From positions 62,001 through 126,000 of the forward strand of contig JASANG010002079.1 in NCBI GenBank assembly GCA_030248215.1: a stretch of 64,000 bases of DNA. Reading direction: 5' to 3'. Position 1 is the stretch's first letter. Each line of letters begins with the position of its first letter. This document shows, one piece after another, positions 10,623-47,818 of the stretch. A program made the translations under genes and the position numbers. Below the pieces are notes generated by a model. That model was not told the origin of the DNA. It worked only from the letters and a program-made list of their open reading frames with translations, and ran no database searches. This DNA is from Enoplolaimus lenunculus. Its lineage: Eukaryota; Nematoda; Enoplea; Enoplida; Thoracostomopsidae.

Positions 10623-12411
10623 TAATTCGCCATAATTTTTCATTTCCATGACTTTCATCCAGCAATAATGTTCTGGCAAAATAATTAGGCTTTTGTAGAT
10701 GTAGTTATAAATAGTTATAAATAAAACAAATATAGAGTATCCTTTAACGTACAATTACTAATGAATATACCGCCGAAAGAATTAAATTTAGCAGCAGTGG
10801 TTTGGTGCACTCTTGGCCATAGATGACTGCTCATGAAGTAGCAGAAACTATCTGCACTCTCACAAAACCTGTTGTATACTTGTTTGCTTGGAATTCAATC
10901 AAACGAGTTCACACCTAGAGGCGCGGAAATTTTATTTAGTTGAGACATTGGTTTGCACAGCCTTCAGAAGTATTGATTATTTGGAAATATAAAGTGAAAA
11001 TGAGTTATGACCTCACTCAGACCAGGACAGTTTTAAGAGTAATGCGCACAGTATTATGGAACATCCACGTTATACTGCACGCGCTACTGCAAAAAATGTC
11101 TGGGTCTTAGTAAGACCCGACGTCGCTTTAACACACTTTTACGATACCACTGTAATGTCCGGTAGCCCTAACGAGGACGTAAACACATATTGCACTGTTC
11201 ATATAGCATAGCAAACATACATAACAACAACACAAACACACATATACACTTATTGATTATGCTTAGTTTTTTACCTTTTGTCCTGACTCCCTTCGGACAG
11301 TGTAGGGACAATTAATAGTGTCTACGTAACGCATAAAATTGTACCTACACGCTAGTTGCACCTTCAATTTGTACACAGATCCCTACCGGGTGGTTGGACA
11401 AATTTTTAACTTAGCGAGCGCATTATAACGTGGATGGCCCATTACGTGGATATAGCCATTAACTCAAATGTACAAAACATAAGTGAAATCTTGACCTAAA
11501 GTTGGAATTTGACAAATAAGATCATGTTTCTGCAACCCAGCCATCGTATTTTTCGCAGAGCTTTAGCATAGATCAACCGTGCCATTGAAGCTACTTTATA
11601 AAAAACGGTTTCTTCGTGAATCGTTCACTTAAAATTAAATCGTCGCAAAACCATACAAGTTTGTCTTTTCTTTTGAGTCTCGCTGTAAACGCCTGGAAAC
11701 TGTAACGTCTATCACGCCAATTTTTAGTTCGAAATCGCTTAGTGTACAAAATGTAAAAAGCATGCGTTAACATAGAAGTACGTAAATTGGGACGCTAACA
11801 CAGTATATCGGAATAGATGTAAATTAAGATTTTGGTCAGAGACAAGTTTAGAAGCACACACCAAGCTATAAAATTCAAAGTTTCGTTGCATTTCTATACA
11901 GCGAAGGAACAGACATTCGCCAACTCCACAAAAAATGCAGATTACAGACTATTTGGTTTGAATTTCTTTCTGCATAACGTCGAATAATTGAAGAGTCAGG
12001 ATAGAGGACCTGCTAATAAAAAAGTTTCTGGAAGTACTTTGTTGCAACAAGTAATTTTGTTTGTTTTACATAGCTATCATGGCAGCAACTGTCGCTCGTA
12101 ATGGCGTTTACGTTGATTATGTGATTTTTTATTGTGCTAGGTACATTGTGCATGCAACAGAGTTGTTATTTATTACATTTGCATTGCAATACGTACTAGG
12201 TTTTACTTGTGTGCGTGTTTTTCTGTCGGGTATTAATTTCATCGGGCAATACCCGACTGTTGTAAAAATGACTTTTGTCGATATGTAACTTCATGACTCG
12301 TGTTTCAGTGTGCAACATATTATTTGGACTGTTAGTTAGTTGTACATTGCTTGTAAATTTGCAGTTGAAGCTTACGCGCGTGGTACATTCTCTTGTAAAG
12401 TGAATCCGAAC
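10623..12411. other. Upstream region of helicase copy 1, with a TIR relic at 11056-11434
   Basis: At 11056 the sequence CATCCACGTTATACTGCACG recurs inverted near 11405-11430 (GCGCATTATAACGTGGATGG), suggesting an insertion of about 380 bp; a third end of this type lies near 32550. No coding exon was recognised. The 5' leader and promoter of helicase copy 1 must lie in the right part; the stretch before the ATG ends with a possible acceptor (AATTTGCAG, about 12357-12364), so an intron in the leader is possible. Confidence 0.35.
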
Positions 12412-27619
<15,208 letters not shown>

Positions 27620-27807
27620 AGCACTGAGTGTACTTTTGTATCATACTTTCTGTTTTGTTTGGGCACTGCAATGGTTGACAGTTTTACTTATGTTTTAAGT
27701 GTAGTCTAGTATATACTTAATACCATTTTTTACTTCCGGTGTTCGCAGACAGCCAAAATGTGTGTTGCAGTACTATAAGATTTCGCTTGAATCTGGCTGG
27801 TACTTAA

Positions 27808-28070
27808 CCCCTTCTCACATTGAGTTGCCTGTAGGCAATTCAGCGCAGTGTATATACGTTAAATAGTATATATCGCACCGTGTTTAGCAATTGCAACACA
27901 TATACATAGTACTAAATCACCACAAGACGTGAGAGTCCCCTCCGGCTCGAGCGTCAAGCTCCTATAGCTGAGTGGTGATGGTATACGTCTCCCACTCTAG
28001 TCACTGGAGTTCGAATCCTAGCATAAATGTAGGTCTCAGGGGAAATATAAAATATTCATGTGAGAAAGGG
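27808..28070 (+). mobile_element. TTAA-flanked tRNA-like TIR element, copy 2
   Basis: Exact TTAA on both sides (27804-27807 and 28071-28074), ends CCCCTTCTCACAT and ATGTGAGAAAGGG, the small hairpin TTGCCTGTAGGCAA near the left, and box A-like (TAGCTGAGTGGT) and box B-like (GTTCGAATCC) sequences in the right half. It lies just beyond the last exon of helicase copy 1 and next to copy 3 of the family. Confidence 0.82.
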
Positions 28071-28103
28071 TTAAGCGAAAAATTTTCAGTCTACTATCTA
28101 TAA

Positions 28104-28366
28104 CCCCTTCTCACATTAAGTTGCCTGTAGGCAACTCAGCGCAGTGTATATACGTTAAATAGTATATATCGCACCGTGCCTAACAATTGCAACATGTATG
28201 CATAGTACTAAAGCACCACAAGACTTGAGAGCCCCCTCGGGCTCCAGCGGCAAGCTCCTATAGCTCAGTGGTGATGGTATACGCCTCCCACTCCAGTCAC
28301 TGGAGTTCGAATCCTAGCATAAAAGTAGGTCTCCGGGGAAATATAAAATATTCATGTGAGAAAGGG
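28104..28366 (+). mobile_element. TTAA-flanked tRNA-like TIR element, copy 3
   Basis: Same orientation as, and 33 bp after, the preceding copy. Right border TTAA (28367-28370), left border ATAA (one change). Best preserved promoter-like boxes: box A TAGCTCAGTGGT (28261-28272) and box B GTTCGAATCC (28305-28314), 32 nt apart, as in a tRNA gene. The intervening CTCCAGTCACTGGAG can form a stem. I do not call a tRNA: no acceptor stem closes around these boxes. Confidence 0.82.
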
Positions 28367-28522
28367 TTAATTTTTAAAACTTACATAATGTTTTCGTTTC
28401 CCTCAGTGAAAAAGAGGACCAACGTGTCAAGTTGAAAAATAAGACGTTATAATAATACTTTTTTGATGCTGGTTCCCTTAGTTATTGATATGCGTAGCGA
28501 TTGCAAAAATGTCACCACAGTC

Positions 28523-28629
28523 GGTCAATGTAAAGCAAAGGGGCAGAACAGTATTATAAGCATATTCCTAAGCCTATGCCTTAGTCAAAGCCAAGCAAAA
28601 GAACTTCGCCCCTGATCTTTACATGGGCC
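28523..28629. mobile_element. 107-bp MITE, GGCCCATGTA family, exact 8-bp TSD
   Basis: Flanked by CCACAGTC (28515-28522 and 28630-28637). The ends GGTCAATGTAAAG and CTTTACATGGGCC are inverted with two mismatches in 13. The interior is a degenerate GCCTAA (TTAGGC) tract. It is the smallest intact member and shows that the telomere-like tract travels with these ends. Confidence 0.85.
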
Positions 28630-28639
28630 CCACAGTCGA

Positions 28640-31600
28640 TGATGCTAATCTGTAGTTGAAAAAACGTACACTGGCTAATCAGATCACGTTTCAAGCACTG
28701 CAACCATTTGCGGGATTGTTAAGCTTAGACTGCACTTTCAGGGCCTATGGTGTTTAAAACCAGGTTTAGTTTTAATGGTAGATAATATTTATTGATTCAT
28801 TATACTTTCAGACGTGTCCTGCTTTTCCACTTGACAGCCTTGGAAAGGTCTAAGCTGTAGTATAAACTTCACACGTAGCCTTAATTTTAGACTTTACTGT
28901 TGTGTTGAGGTTTAGTAATAGGCTTTACACTAGAGTTATTTTTTCAAATTAACGTTATCTTTGTTACCTAATTCAACCAGTAGTCAATTTAACATTGTTT
29001 TCAGTATGTCGCATTGTCTTTTTTGATGTTGGGTCTATGTTTTGCGTTCATATTATTGTGTTGTGCTGTTGGAATATATACATAACTGTATTTCTACATT
29101 TTATTGAGTATATACTGTCACTTATATTTTCAGAAATAGATACCAAAATTTTTCTTACCTTGCTTTGCTTTAAGACGATTATTAAGTTCCTTTTCATTTT
29201 TCGCTTAATATCACCATAACAGTAGTAACATATTAATCCACAATTTCTTTCTGAATATCTACTTATCTTTCTATTGCTTGAAACGTGACGGGCTTTGTTT
29301 TAATAAAAGTTGCATTTTTGCTCATTAAATTGGGTATGTGTTTAACTTACACATAGTTAAAAGACTAGTAATGAACACAATTCGGCCGCATGAACTACAA
29401 ATACCAATGCAGAAACTCGCGTTTGTAGGGTTTCTCCTGTACAGAGAGAATGAGCGCCGTTCAAAGATTAAAAATTATCAGTAATTTGGGATGGACCAAA
29501 AAGTTGAAAATCGGTCAATCTCTGCTCACTTTCGTTCTCAGGTACACATCACTTGCACCAACGTTTGTTTTTTGGTTGAGAACTATCAGTTCTTATTGCG
29601 CAATTATCGGGTTACCTGTTGTTGGAGCACACGTTTGTGAGAGAATAAGTATAGTAGCATGCATGTGCACGTGATGCTAATATTTTCACAATCATTTTTG
29701 AAAACAATTTTTCAATTTTATTCTTATTCTCGTGAAAATAGCAAAACTGGATTTTCTTAATACTAAAGCTTACTACACCAGTCAAAGTATTACAGCAAAC
29801 AGAATTAGAGAAAGGAAAATGTAAAAGCCAACCGTTTTTTCGAAAAGCCGTCAGGTTCAATCACGTTTAGATCGCATACGGAAATTTAGACTTAGCAATA
29901 AGCTGAATTGAAAGCACTAGAAATTGGTAATAGCTAATTTGTGTGTTAGCAGGCCAGAGCGGGGACGTAGTTATTATAAATTGAATGTTTCTTTGTTGCA
30001 TCATGACTTCATTTATGATTTTGTGCTACCTAGACTAGAATTAAAGAGCTAAACAAGGGATACAGTATTTTGCTTGATCGAGGGGACAATTTTAAAGCTG
30101 CTATACAAAATTGTTTTCAAATATTGGGGAAATCATGACTAGAAAACGTGATGCAGAAATAAGATCTTTAGAATATAGAATAGACAATTTTAAGAAATTA
30201 TTAGAGTCAACAGATAGTTCAAAACTTAAGAAGTATCTTTGTAAGCGTGAGAATGAGGTGGAGCTGGCGAACAATATATAGCGATAGCATCACGTTGAAT
30301 CAATACATACTATAATGTTTTTGTAAATGACAAAATTTCGCTAAGCACAGCCAAATCAAAACAACAGAAAGACTGGGAAAAACGTCATATTTTCAATTAA
30401 GAAAACAACCGGCTTCATTGTGTCGGATAGTTAGTTCCCTTTTTATGCGTTAAATTTCGAAACAGTATGAAACCCTTCTCAAATCTGAAGGACTCAATAT
30501 CAATTTATTTTACAAATTGTTGTAAGGATGTCAACTTCCGGTGTTAAATGAAGAAAAGTCATGTGCTTTACTCACAAGTTCGGTGCCGCAAATTTATTTT
30601 AAATGTCTGCCATCGTGATCATGTATAATATTTCGCCGAGGCAACTTTTGAAACCAGAAAATTATGGAGCATATATACATAACATTAATCCAAAAACAAT
30701 AAAACAAAATAGCTATACACAATATTTATGCGAGATCTATATAAAGGGTAAAGCATAAGTCATGACCAAATCACAAAATCACTGGCACAATGATTAATAC
30801 ACAGGTTAATATAACGGTTGGAATCGCCCAATCTTCTTGATTCCAGCATCACAGTCCAGTCAGCACTTTCGGGACCAAATCCTGGGTGGTTCCGTTACGG
30901 TTAAACCTGTAATAATTCCTAAGGTACGAAATTGTGACTTACAAATCACTATTGTCAAGGGATCATAGCATACAAGTAGTCATATTTCGCATGATACCAC
31001 GAACATATTTCTGGTAATATTATATATTCCAAAATTCTACCGAATATCGCATGATACTCAGGACAACGTAATTTTTAGCACAAAAAACAACAAAAAGTTC
31101 TACAATGTAGCACAAAACAATTTTGAATGCTGAATTAGCTTCTATCTTATTTGTTTCCGGTAGAAATTCTCAGCAAATATATTTCTGTAAGTACAAAATA
31201 ATTCAGATTTCAAAATTTCAGTATCAAATCATATGACATGCTACAGAGCATTCGAGCTAGCTTATAGCAGCAACATTGCAAACATTTTAAAACATTTCAT
31301 ACGATATTGACTTAGGAAGACTGTTCAGCCGTTCGTCACCAATTCCTTTGCTTACATATTCCTGGCTGGCATCAGTATCCGGAAAACTGCTCTATTGCAG
31401 CGAATAATTCTTGCTCACTTTCACTGTCTGAATTGTTATCACTGTTTAAATTGCACACACCTGCGCTGCCAGAACTCTCAAACGCATCACTTTCAGCGTC
31501 ACTGTGAGATTCCAAAATGCTCTATTGATTCTGACGCTGCAAAGATTAAACTAATTCAAATGGGAAATCTGAGAGTTATATGAGTGACTTTTGGATATAT

Positions 31601-33030
31601 AATTTGGAATCACTGCAATTACGAACTTAGGAACTCTCATATGAGTACAATTTTTTATGTTACGTAGACAGTGTAACATGGACTGGCTGATTGTCTGACA
31701 GTGGCGGATTACGGTCGTGGGAAACCCGGGGTCCATATGACTAGCAGCCCTTACATTTTACCATGATTATTTTATACACCAGAGGTTAATATGAAACAGT
31801 ATAGTGAAATAAATTGTAACAGAAGTACGAAGCTAAATTTACAGCACAGGGACCTTTCTAGATTTGCAAGTAGACAAGTCACTTGTGATTCCACCGAAGT
31901 CTAACTAACGCTGAATATTTGATTCCATCCACATCAGTGCACAAACGGAGGTGTGCCTCAATTTTGCCGGCGGTTCCGGCAATTTTGGTGTGTTTGTCGG
32001 GATTTCGTAAAAGCTCAGCGTAAAACCAAACGATTTAACAACACATTACAGATATTTGCTAAAATTAACAAATTAAACATCATTTTAACTATAGCTCATT
32101 TCACCTCACCGCCGATGTAATAAATGTTCCACCTACCCCATTTGGAACAGCATCAAATTACACATCCTAGCTGGAGGCAAGGTACAGATTCATAGCTGTA
32201 CTTATAGTGTTAATTGTCTACACTTTGTCGGAAGGGCATCTGTATAAATACATGTTGTCTATAGGATGTCAGGACATTATGTTAGTACACGCGCACGCAA
32301 TCAGAAACACACACTGTACACACATATTCACACGCATCATTCAACGAAAAAATTGAGTCCCTTCCGAGGGACTATTGACGATAAACAGTTCCCGATAATG
32401 ATGTCAGGACAAGTAAATATTTATGCCTAGAGCATATTCACTGTCTAAAGGTTCAAACAATGACATCTTGGCATCTCAGACAGTGTATAAAGAGAGTGGG
32501 TAGTGACAACACGGGCAGCCAAAAGGGAGGGACATTTTTACAAATGTGCGTGCATTTTAACGTGGATGACCCATTACATATCTATCCTTGCTTCATGAAT
32601 GTTCGCTCTCGATTCTCAATAAATTTGAGTTTTGTGAAAAAACACTGGCCACAGCAGTTGGATACTATTATTTAAGATCCTGCAAAATTCGCCCGGTTAC
32701 AGCGGGGCAGTTCGGCTTAGAGCTGTCGGACCAAAGTAGACATTAGTTAAATAGCTAAACCGATTTAGGTTGGATTATATTGTTTGTTACCGTTTCGAAC
32801 TACGTTGTGTGACTCCACAGGAATTTTTCTTTTTACTGTTTCCATGTTTTGTGTTTCTGAATCTAATAGCGATTATTCTATGACGTATAAAATTTTTAAA
32901 GCCCAACAATGGATGGTGCGGATCCTGTTCCGATTTTTTAGTTTTCCGCCACCCTATTTTGCAAAAAAATCCTTTCCCCCACAATCTTAGACAATTCGTA
33001 CCTGATAAATTTTTGTAAAGTGTACCATGT
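28640..33030. other. Region between the helicase copies: no gene recognised
   Basis: AT-rich, with short chance frames only. 30960-31260 has ATATGATATTC-type palindromes like those at 18334-18885. Near 31705 CAGTGGCGGATTACGG looks like one end of the family at 52946. 32225-32420 resembles 11180-11340 in part (a run of CACACATA-like text followed by a CCCTTCCGA/CCCTTCGGA segment). Confidence 0.35.
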
Positions 33031-33032
33031 AG

Positions 33033-33290
33033 TGACCCAATAAGAGGGGATGACAATAGCGGTTCACCATTTTGAGTCCCAACCAATAGGAGTCTGTAAT
33101 CTTAATAAGGATCCTTATGGTGATAGTGTCCTCAAACTCAAATTGGAGTTCACAAACGCCGATTATGCCTAATTTAGTGCATCAATAACTCCAGGGCTGA
33201 GTTGTAAACTTTAAGCATACTTAAAGTTTTGAAAGTACATTCAAAATCTCTGAAAAGTTTTTTCCTTAAAATCGAATCAGAGAAGTATAT
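33033..33290. repeat. TGACCCGAATAAGAG element, copy 3 (left end only)
   Basis: Begins TGACCCAATAAGAGGGG and continues with CCATTTTGAGTCC and AATAACTCCAGG, matching 3037-3394 in the same orientation. The right end was not found, so it is truncated. Confidence 0.55.
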
Positions 33291-34895
33291 AACCCTAATA
33301 GGCTTTATTAATTACTGAACTAATGAAAAATTCTGAAAACATTTGACTGCACCGATCCACAAAGACTCGATAAAACTGCCGCGGATCCAACTGAGACGAC
33401 GCCCGGAGAAATTAACTGAGCTGAACAAAAACTCATAAAATTTACCGAACCAAAATGTCGAATATCAGATTTAATAATCGAACCAAAGAAACACTTAAAC
33501 ATTCAAAAACAGGGCTCCAAGAATAACATAGCTATATATTATTGAATCGGTTTCCTGGCTTAAATGTATTCTATTAATGCAGGTCGGGTTGCTTGCAAGG
33601 ACGTAGCGATGCAGAGGAGGGGAAATGGGGCCATGGCGACCACAATAGTTTGGAAAAATTTCATTTTTGAATAAATTGAAACTAGGATATCATGTGCGTT
33701 TGACTCCAACACACTAGTTGTGTTGTATATCCGACGCATGCAGTATTGTGAGTTTCACTGATTATCACTGTTTATAATTAAAGTCAATTCGTTGCCTTAT
33801 CCTGGATCAGACAACGGTGATTTTTTTAACAAAAAGGCATTCAACATCTTTAAACCCGGCAATCTTTACCGGATACTTATATGGATATTCGTAATTAAAT
33901 TTTTTGGTTAAAAAGATTGTTACTTACTAATAAATACTTGCGTTGACTGCCTGAATGAGCATTGCCGAAGCAAGCGTTCCCCAAACCCCCAATTGGAGGC
34001 TGGCGGCCGACCCATGGGGAGCTACGTTTTACCGAACTAAAAATTTTGTTCGCTGACTACGAAGTTATAGTGTGGTAAACATTTTTTGGTGGGCCCTTGG
34101 CTTGGACTTGTGTGGGGAGGCCGACGATCTTAACGCCTGTTCTGTGAATGAGATGATTTGGTTTGTCTCTGTATGTGGCAAGGCTGCAACAACGTAGAAT
34201 AGTGGAATAGGGTCGTGTCAAAGTGTTAAAAATGCATCGGCGTGAGATTAAGGTTTGTCACGTAAACATTTCGGATATCTTAGGCCAGGCAAGATCTCAT
34301 TTGAATTAATTATCCGGCTTCAGCCGGTATTAAGTTGTCCGGCTCTGGCCTTTTTAGTACGTATCTGATCGCACTTTACTATTTGCCTAAAGTATTCGGC
34401 AAAATGAATAGCATACCGCTGAAAAATTCATTTGAATTTTGTTTTTGCTATATTATTGATGAAATATTCTTAGCTCAAGATAGGTATATTTACTTAATGT
34501 GCTGAATTTTTAATTTTTATTATGCACGGAAGCGAAATCTAGCTTTCGACGGTTTATATGAAATGTATTTTCGTTTTATCGTCACTTTTTAGGAAAATGC
34601 TTACTTTCCACTGACTAAAATTTAATACCGAAATTTTTAAGTAATTTCGGTAGCACCCTGCTGTGTATAATTATAAAGTTCTACCTTCTGATAGTGATTG
34701 TGCGGCTGCGTGGTTGGTTCAGTGATAGCGCTAGTAATCATGTACTTAGTGTATATATTTTTAGACTGTATAGGCAAGGCAGACTGTAACTGCATAATAT
34801 AAACATTTTAGGGAAACGTTTTGAACTGCGTTAAAATTGTTCTGTAGATATATAATAATATATAGTCTTTCGTCCTCAGTAACCTACAACTGAAA
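33291..34895. other. Upstream region of helicase copy 2
   Basis: No exon recognised. 34310-34660 contains scattered TCCGGCTTC, GCCGG and a GGTAGCACCCTG end typical of a decayed CAGGGTGCAACCGG element. The leader and promoter of helicase copy 2 must lie near the right end; a possible acceptor (GTCCTCAG) lies about 17 nt before the ATG. Confidence 0.35.
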
Positions 34896-44944
<10,049 letters not shown>

Positions 44945-45159
44945 CGCATTATAATAAGCTAATAGCATAAACGCTTTATATACATAGTTTCGACAATGTG
45001 ACTGTTAGTGTTTGTTGCATCTAAGCTTTATATTAACGAAAAATTTGAAGATCAAATTATGAAGACGAATCAGCAATTCTTGACAGTATTGCTATGTAAG
45101 TGTGAGTATAGATATTTGAACAGCGCGACTGGACTGGTGCTGGCATTACAAACAATAAA

Positions 45160-45653
45160 ACGTTGACATGGATTAATATAAAAAATGATCGCATTTTAGT
45201 ACTTGATCGGTTTAATGAAAACAAGTATGGCAGAACTCTTAGTAACTTGCATAGCGCTACTGCAAAACAAACTTAAATTCAGTGTCGACCGCTACTTGTA
45301 GTAAATATATGCTTGAGTAACACTGTTATGATGTATGGTTGTGTATCATTTCTGTGAAAGTTTGCGTTTATGTACATGTATGCCTTAGTCAAAGTTATTC
45401 GGATCTCTGCGCATAATGTATCGTAATCATAAAAATGTGTTTTGGTTTTTTACTTTTGGATTGCTAAAAATAGTTTAAGACTTGAGTATTTCACATGCTA
45501 AACAGTTCTTTGTTTTAGTACTTTCAAATGCTGGGTTCATGTTACCGATTGTGCGCTTGGAACCTGTTTTGTCACCTACCCATAGCAGGAGGTAGAAACA
45601 ACCTATATAAAAGTAGAGACACCAATATACTTTTAAAAAATACCAAAACAAAA
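45160..45653. other. Stretch between helicase copy 2 and the LINE
   Basis: No gene. The 5' end of the LINE may lie in the right part: a TATA-like TATATAAAAG stands at 45604-45613, ahead of the A/C-rich leader. No target duplication for the LINE was found, so its true start is unknown. Confidence 0.3.
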
Positions 45654-45955
45654 GCACAGAAAAAAAAAAAACAAAAGAAAAAAAAACCCGAAACAAAAAG
45701 ACAAAAAAACCAAAAAAAAAAAAGAAAAAAAGAAAAAAAACAACAAAAAAACCACAAAAAAAAAACCCCCCCACACCGAGAAAAAAAAAAAACAAAAAAG
45801 AAAAAAAAATCAAAAAAAAAAAAAAACCAACAAAACACAACACAACAAAGACACACAACAAAACAAACAAACAAACACCCACCACACCACACAAAACAAA
45901 AAAAACCCCAACCCACAAAAAACAAAAACAAACAACAAACCCTACACAAAACAAT
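45654..45955. repeat. A/C-rich, nearly T-free leader before LINE ORF1
   Basis: About 280 nt made almost wholly of A and C with some G and only one or two T. It starts with runs of A broken by CCC and ends with ACAAAC-type text, about 35 nt before the ATG of ORF1. It could be the real unstructured 5' leader of the LINE, an expanded simple repeat, or an assembly/base-calling artefact of homopolymers. Long frames crossing it on either strand (Lys-rich or Phe-rich) are compositional. Confidence 0.7.
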
Positions 45956-45992
45956 TGCATTCAGGCATTAATATTTACTTTTATATTAAATA

Positions 45993-47765
45993 ATGCCTAC
46001 AACCAGTGATCACGATGTCATTGGTATTGCTGGAGGCGGCAGTATTTTGTCGGAGGAGACTTCCACCTTAACTGATCAACCACAAACCCCAATGGACACG
46101 GCAGCAATTGATCACAATCAGGATTACGACGTCGAGGGTAATAATGATGCAAATGAATTAAAAGGGGACTATGCGAACTTATTACGGTCTAGAACACTCT
46201 ATGTAACTAATCTTAAATATCATGGTCTTAATAACTTAACGTGCGTAGAAGTGCTGAACGCTGTTAATAAGGTTTTCACTGTCCAGGGCGGTGAGAAGTT
46301 TAGTAATAGTGTTAAAATTATTTTCCCATCCAAGGACATTGCATCTATAGCAGCAGGTAAATCAATTAAAATTGGGGACTCGGAGGTAATTCTAGAAATT
46401 CCTCGCGACGCAACATTGCAATCTCCTTTTATTGTTCGAACTTTACATCTATATGGCGTCCCCTTTGAAGTTCCGGATAAAGCGCTACAGTCGTTCTTAG
46501 CTGCTCAAAATATTCAGTGCTTGCAACCTGGTCGTTTCATCAAGCATCGAGGAAGTGAATACATCTCAAGTGGTCGAAGTTTCTTAGTCCAGATCCGCCG
46601 CGACTATAAAATACCTCCTCGGCTCCAATGGTGCGATCCTCATTTTAGGCGCGGATATATTATAATTCGGGCATGGTACCCGGGTATGGGTCGGTATTGC
46701 AAATCATGTTATAAATTTGGACATGAACAATTAGATTGTGTTGATTTTCCTGCTTTGAACAACACTGAAGTGGACACGAACTCAGCTAAACAACAACAAG
46801 AAGAGCAAGAACCCAAACAACAGTCACAACAACAGCAGCAACAGAAACAACAAATACAACAACAACAATTACAACAACAACGGCAACAAATGAAAGCCGG
46901 GATAGACAAGGATCGCAGCAAGTTAAATACAAACAAGCAGTTTCTTGATATCAGTAACTTTATTATGGGGTTAATCAAAAATATTCAGTCCAGCATTAAC
47001 AATGATATTATTGTGAGAGAACCATTAGCTTTAGTCATCAATGGAAAGCTGGATTTGACTAAACTGCCAGAATCCGGGAAATCTTTTCTCAATTTTTCTG
47101 CTTGGTATAGATATTTGCATTTGAAACGATCGATGTCTCCGCCATTTCACCCTGAGGGTGAAGACGTTAAAACATTTTTTGATTCGAAACATCCAAGCAA
47201 TTATCGTCTCTCGAATTTCCATGTTGACAATCCAGTATCTGTTTGGGGCGAGTCTTTCTCATCTCCTGAAAAATTTGTCGCAGTGTGGAAGGCGAGATTC
47301 AGTGGTCGCAAAGATATCGAAGAGAAGGTTTGGGGAACAGACGATCCTAAATCAATAAAATTTTTACATAGTCAGATAGTTTGGCCGGGCACAACGTTAC
47401 ATTATTTGTGTATCGTTTTCGAATTAATTTATACGATTTGTTTTGCACGAGCACAACAATGTGATGTGATTGGGCGCACACTATTGTCAACAGAGGGTCT
47501 ATTGGTTGAGACTGTACCTGGGCCGGGGCCTTGGAGCTGCGGCCGTGGACACTCTGATAATCGAGCTCAAAATAGAGTTACCTGGCGTCCTGGCAGTTTA
47601 AACTTAAATGGTGACTGTCAGACTCTTGTGCGAGAACACATTATGTTACGAAAGGTGAGAACAGTAAGCACATCGTCTGATATATCTTCTCGCGTTACAG
47701 GTGTTAAGCGGTTGTATGAAGAGTCAGATGTGATTAGTGGCAAAAAGCCAAACATTGCAATGTGA
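45993..47765 (+). CDS. LINE ORF1 protein, CCHC zinc knuckle, 590 aa
   Basis: ORF1 of a non-LTR retrotransposon, an RNA-binding partner of the ORF2 protein. Residues about 65-145 may form an RRM-like fold (LYVTNLKYHGL then VKIIFPSKDIASIAAG), and a second such unit may follow. One CCHC knuckle lies at 236-249 (CKSCYKFGHEQLDC, spacing C-X2-C-X4-H-X4-C). A Gln-rich low-complexity tract runs from about 266 to 300. The C-terminal half of nearly 290 residues is not recognised. The frame is open throughout, and ORF2 starts 53 nt after the stop in another frame. This layout fits L1/Tx1-type elements. Confidence 0.8.
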   Translation: MPTTSDHDVIGIAGGGSILSEETSTLTDQPQTPMDTAAIDHNQDYDVEGNNDANELKGDYANLLRSRTLYVTNLKYHGLNNLTCVEVLNAVNKVFTVQGGEKFSNSVKIIFPSKDIASIAAGKSIKIGDSEVILEIPRDATLQSPFIVRTLHLYGVPFEVPDKALQSFLAAQNIQCLQPGRFIKHRGSEYISSGRSFLVQIRRDYKIPPRLQWCDPHFRRGYIIIRAWYPGMGRYCKSCYKFGHEQLDCVDFPALNNTEVDTNSAKQQQEEQEPKQQSQQQQQQKQQIQQQQLQQQRQQMKAGIDKDRSKLNTNKQFLDISNFIMGLIKNIQSSINNDIIVREPLALVINGKLDLTKLPESGKSFLNFSAWYRYLHLKRSMSPPFHPEGEDVKTFFDSKHPSNYRLSNFHVDNPVSVWGESFSSPEKFVAVWKARFSGRKDIEEKVWGTDDPKSIKFLHSQIVWPGTTLHYLCIVFELIYTICFARAQQCDVIGRTLLSTEGLLVETVPGPGPWSCGRGHSDNRAQNRVTWRPGSLNLNGDCQTLVREHIMLRKVRTVSTSSDISSRVTGVKRLYEESDVISGKKPNIAM

Positions 47766-47818
47766 ACGTGCATTTTTTTTGTTTTACATGCCTTAAATTG
47801 ATATGAAAGAGAGTCAAT

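Noticed and set aside
28261-28330. tRNA gene
   Set aside because: Box A and box B are present but the arms do not fold into a cloverleaf, and the same sequence is part of a repeated element.
28995-29219. Hydrophobic 74-codon frame
   Set aside because: AT-rich sequence gives Phe/Leu/Ile-rich chance frames; no other evidence of a gene.
45475-45971. Overlapping Phe-rich and Lys-rich frames of 125-161 codons
   Set aside because: Pure consequence of the A/C-rich low-complexity tract.
46709-46978. Cys-rich minus-strand frame
   Set aside because: It is the complement of the Gln-rich tract of LINE ORF1.
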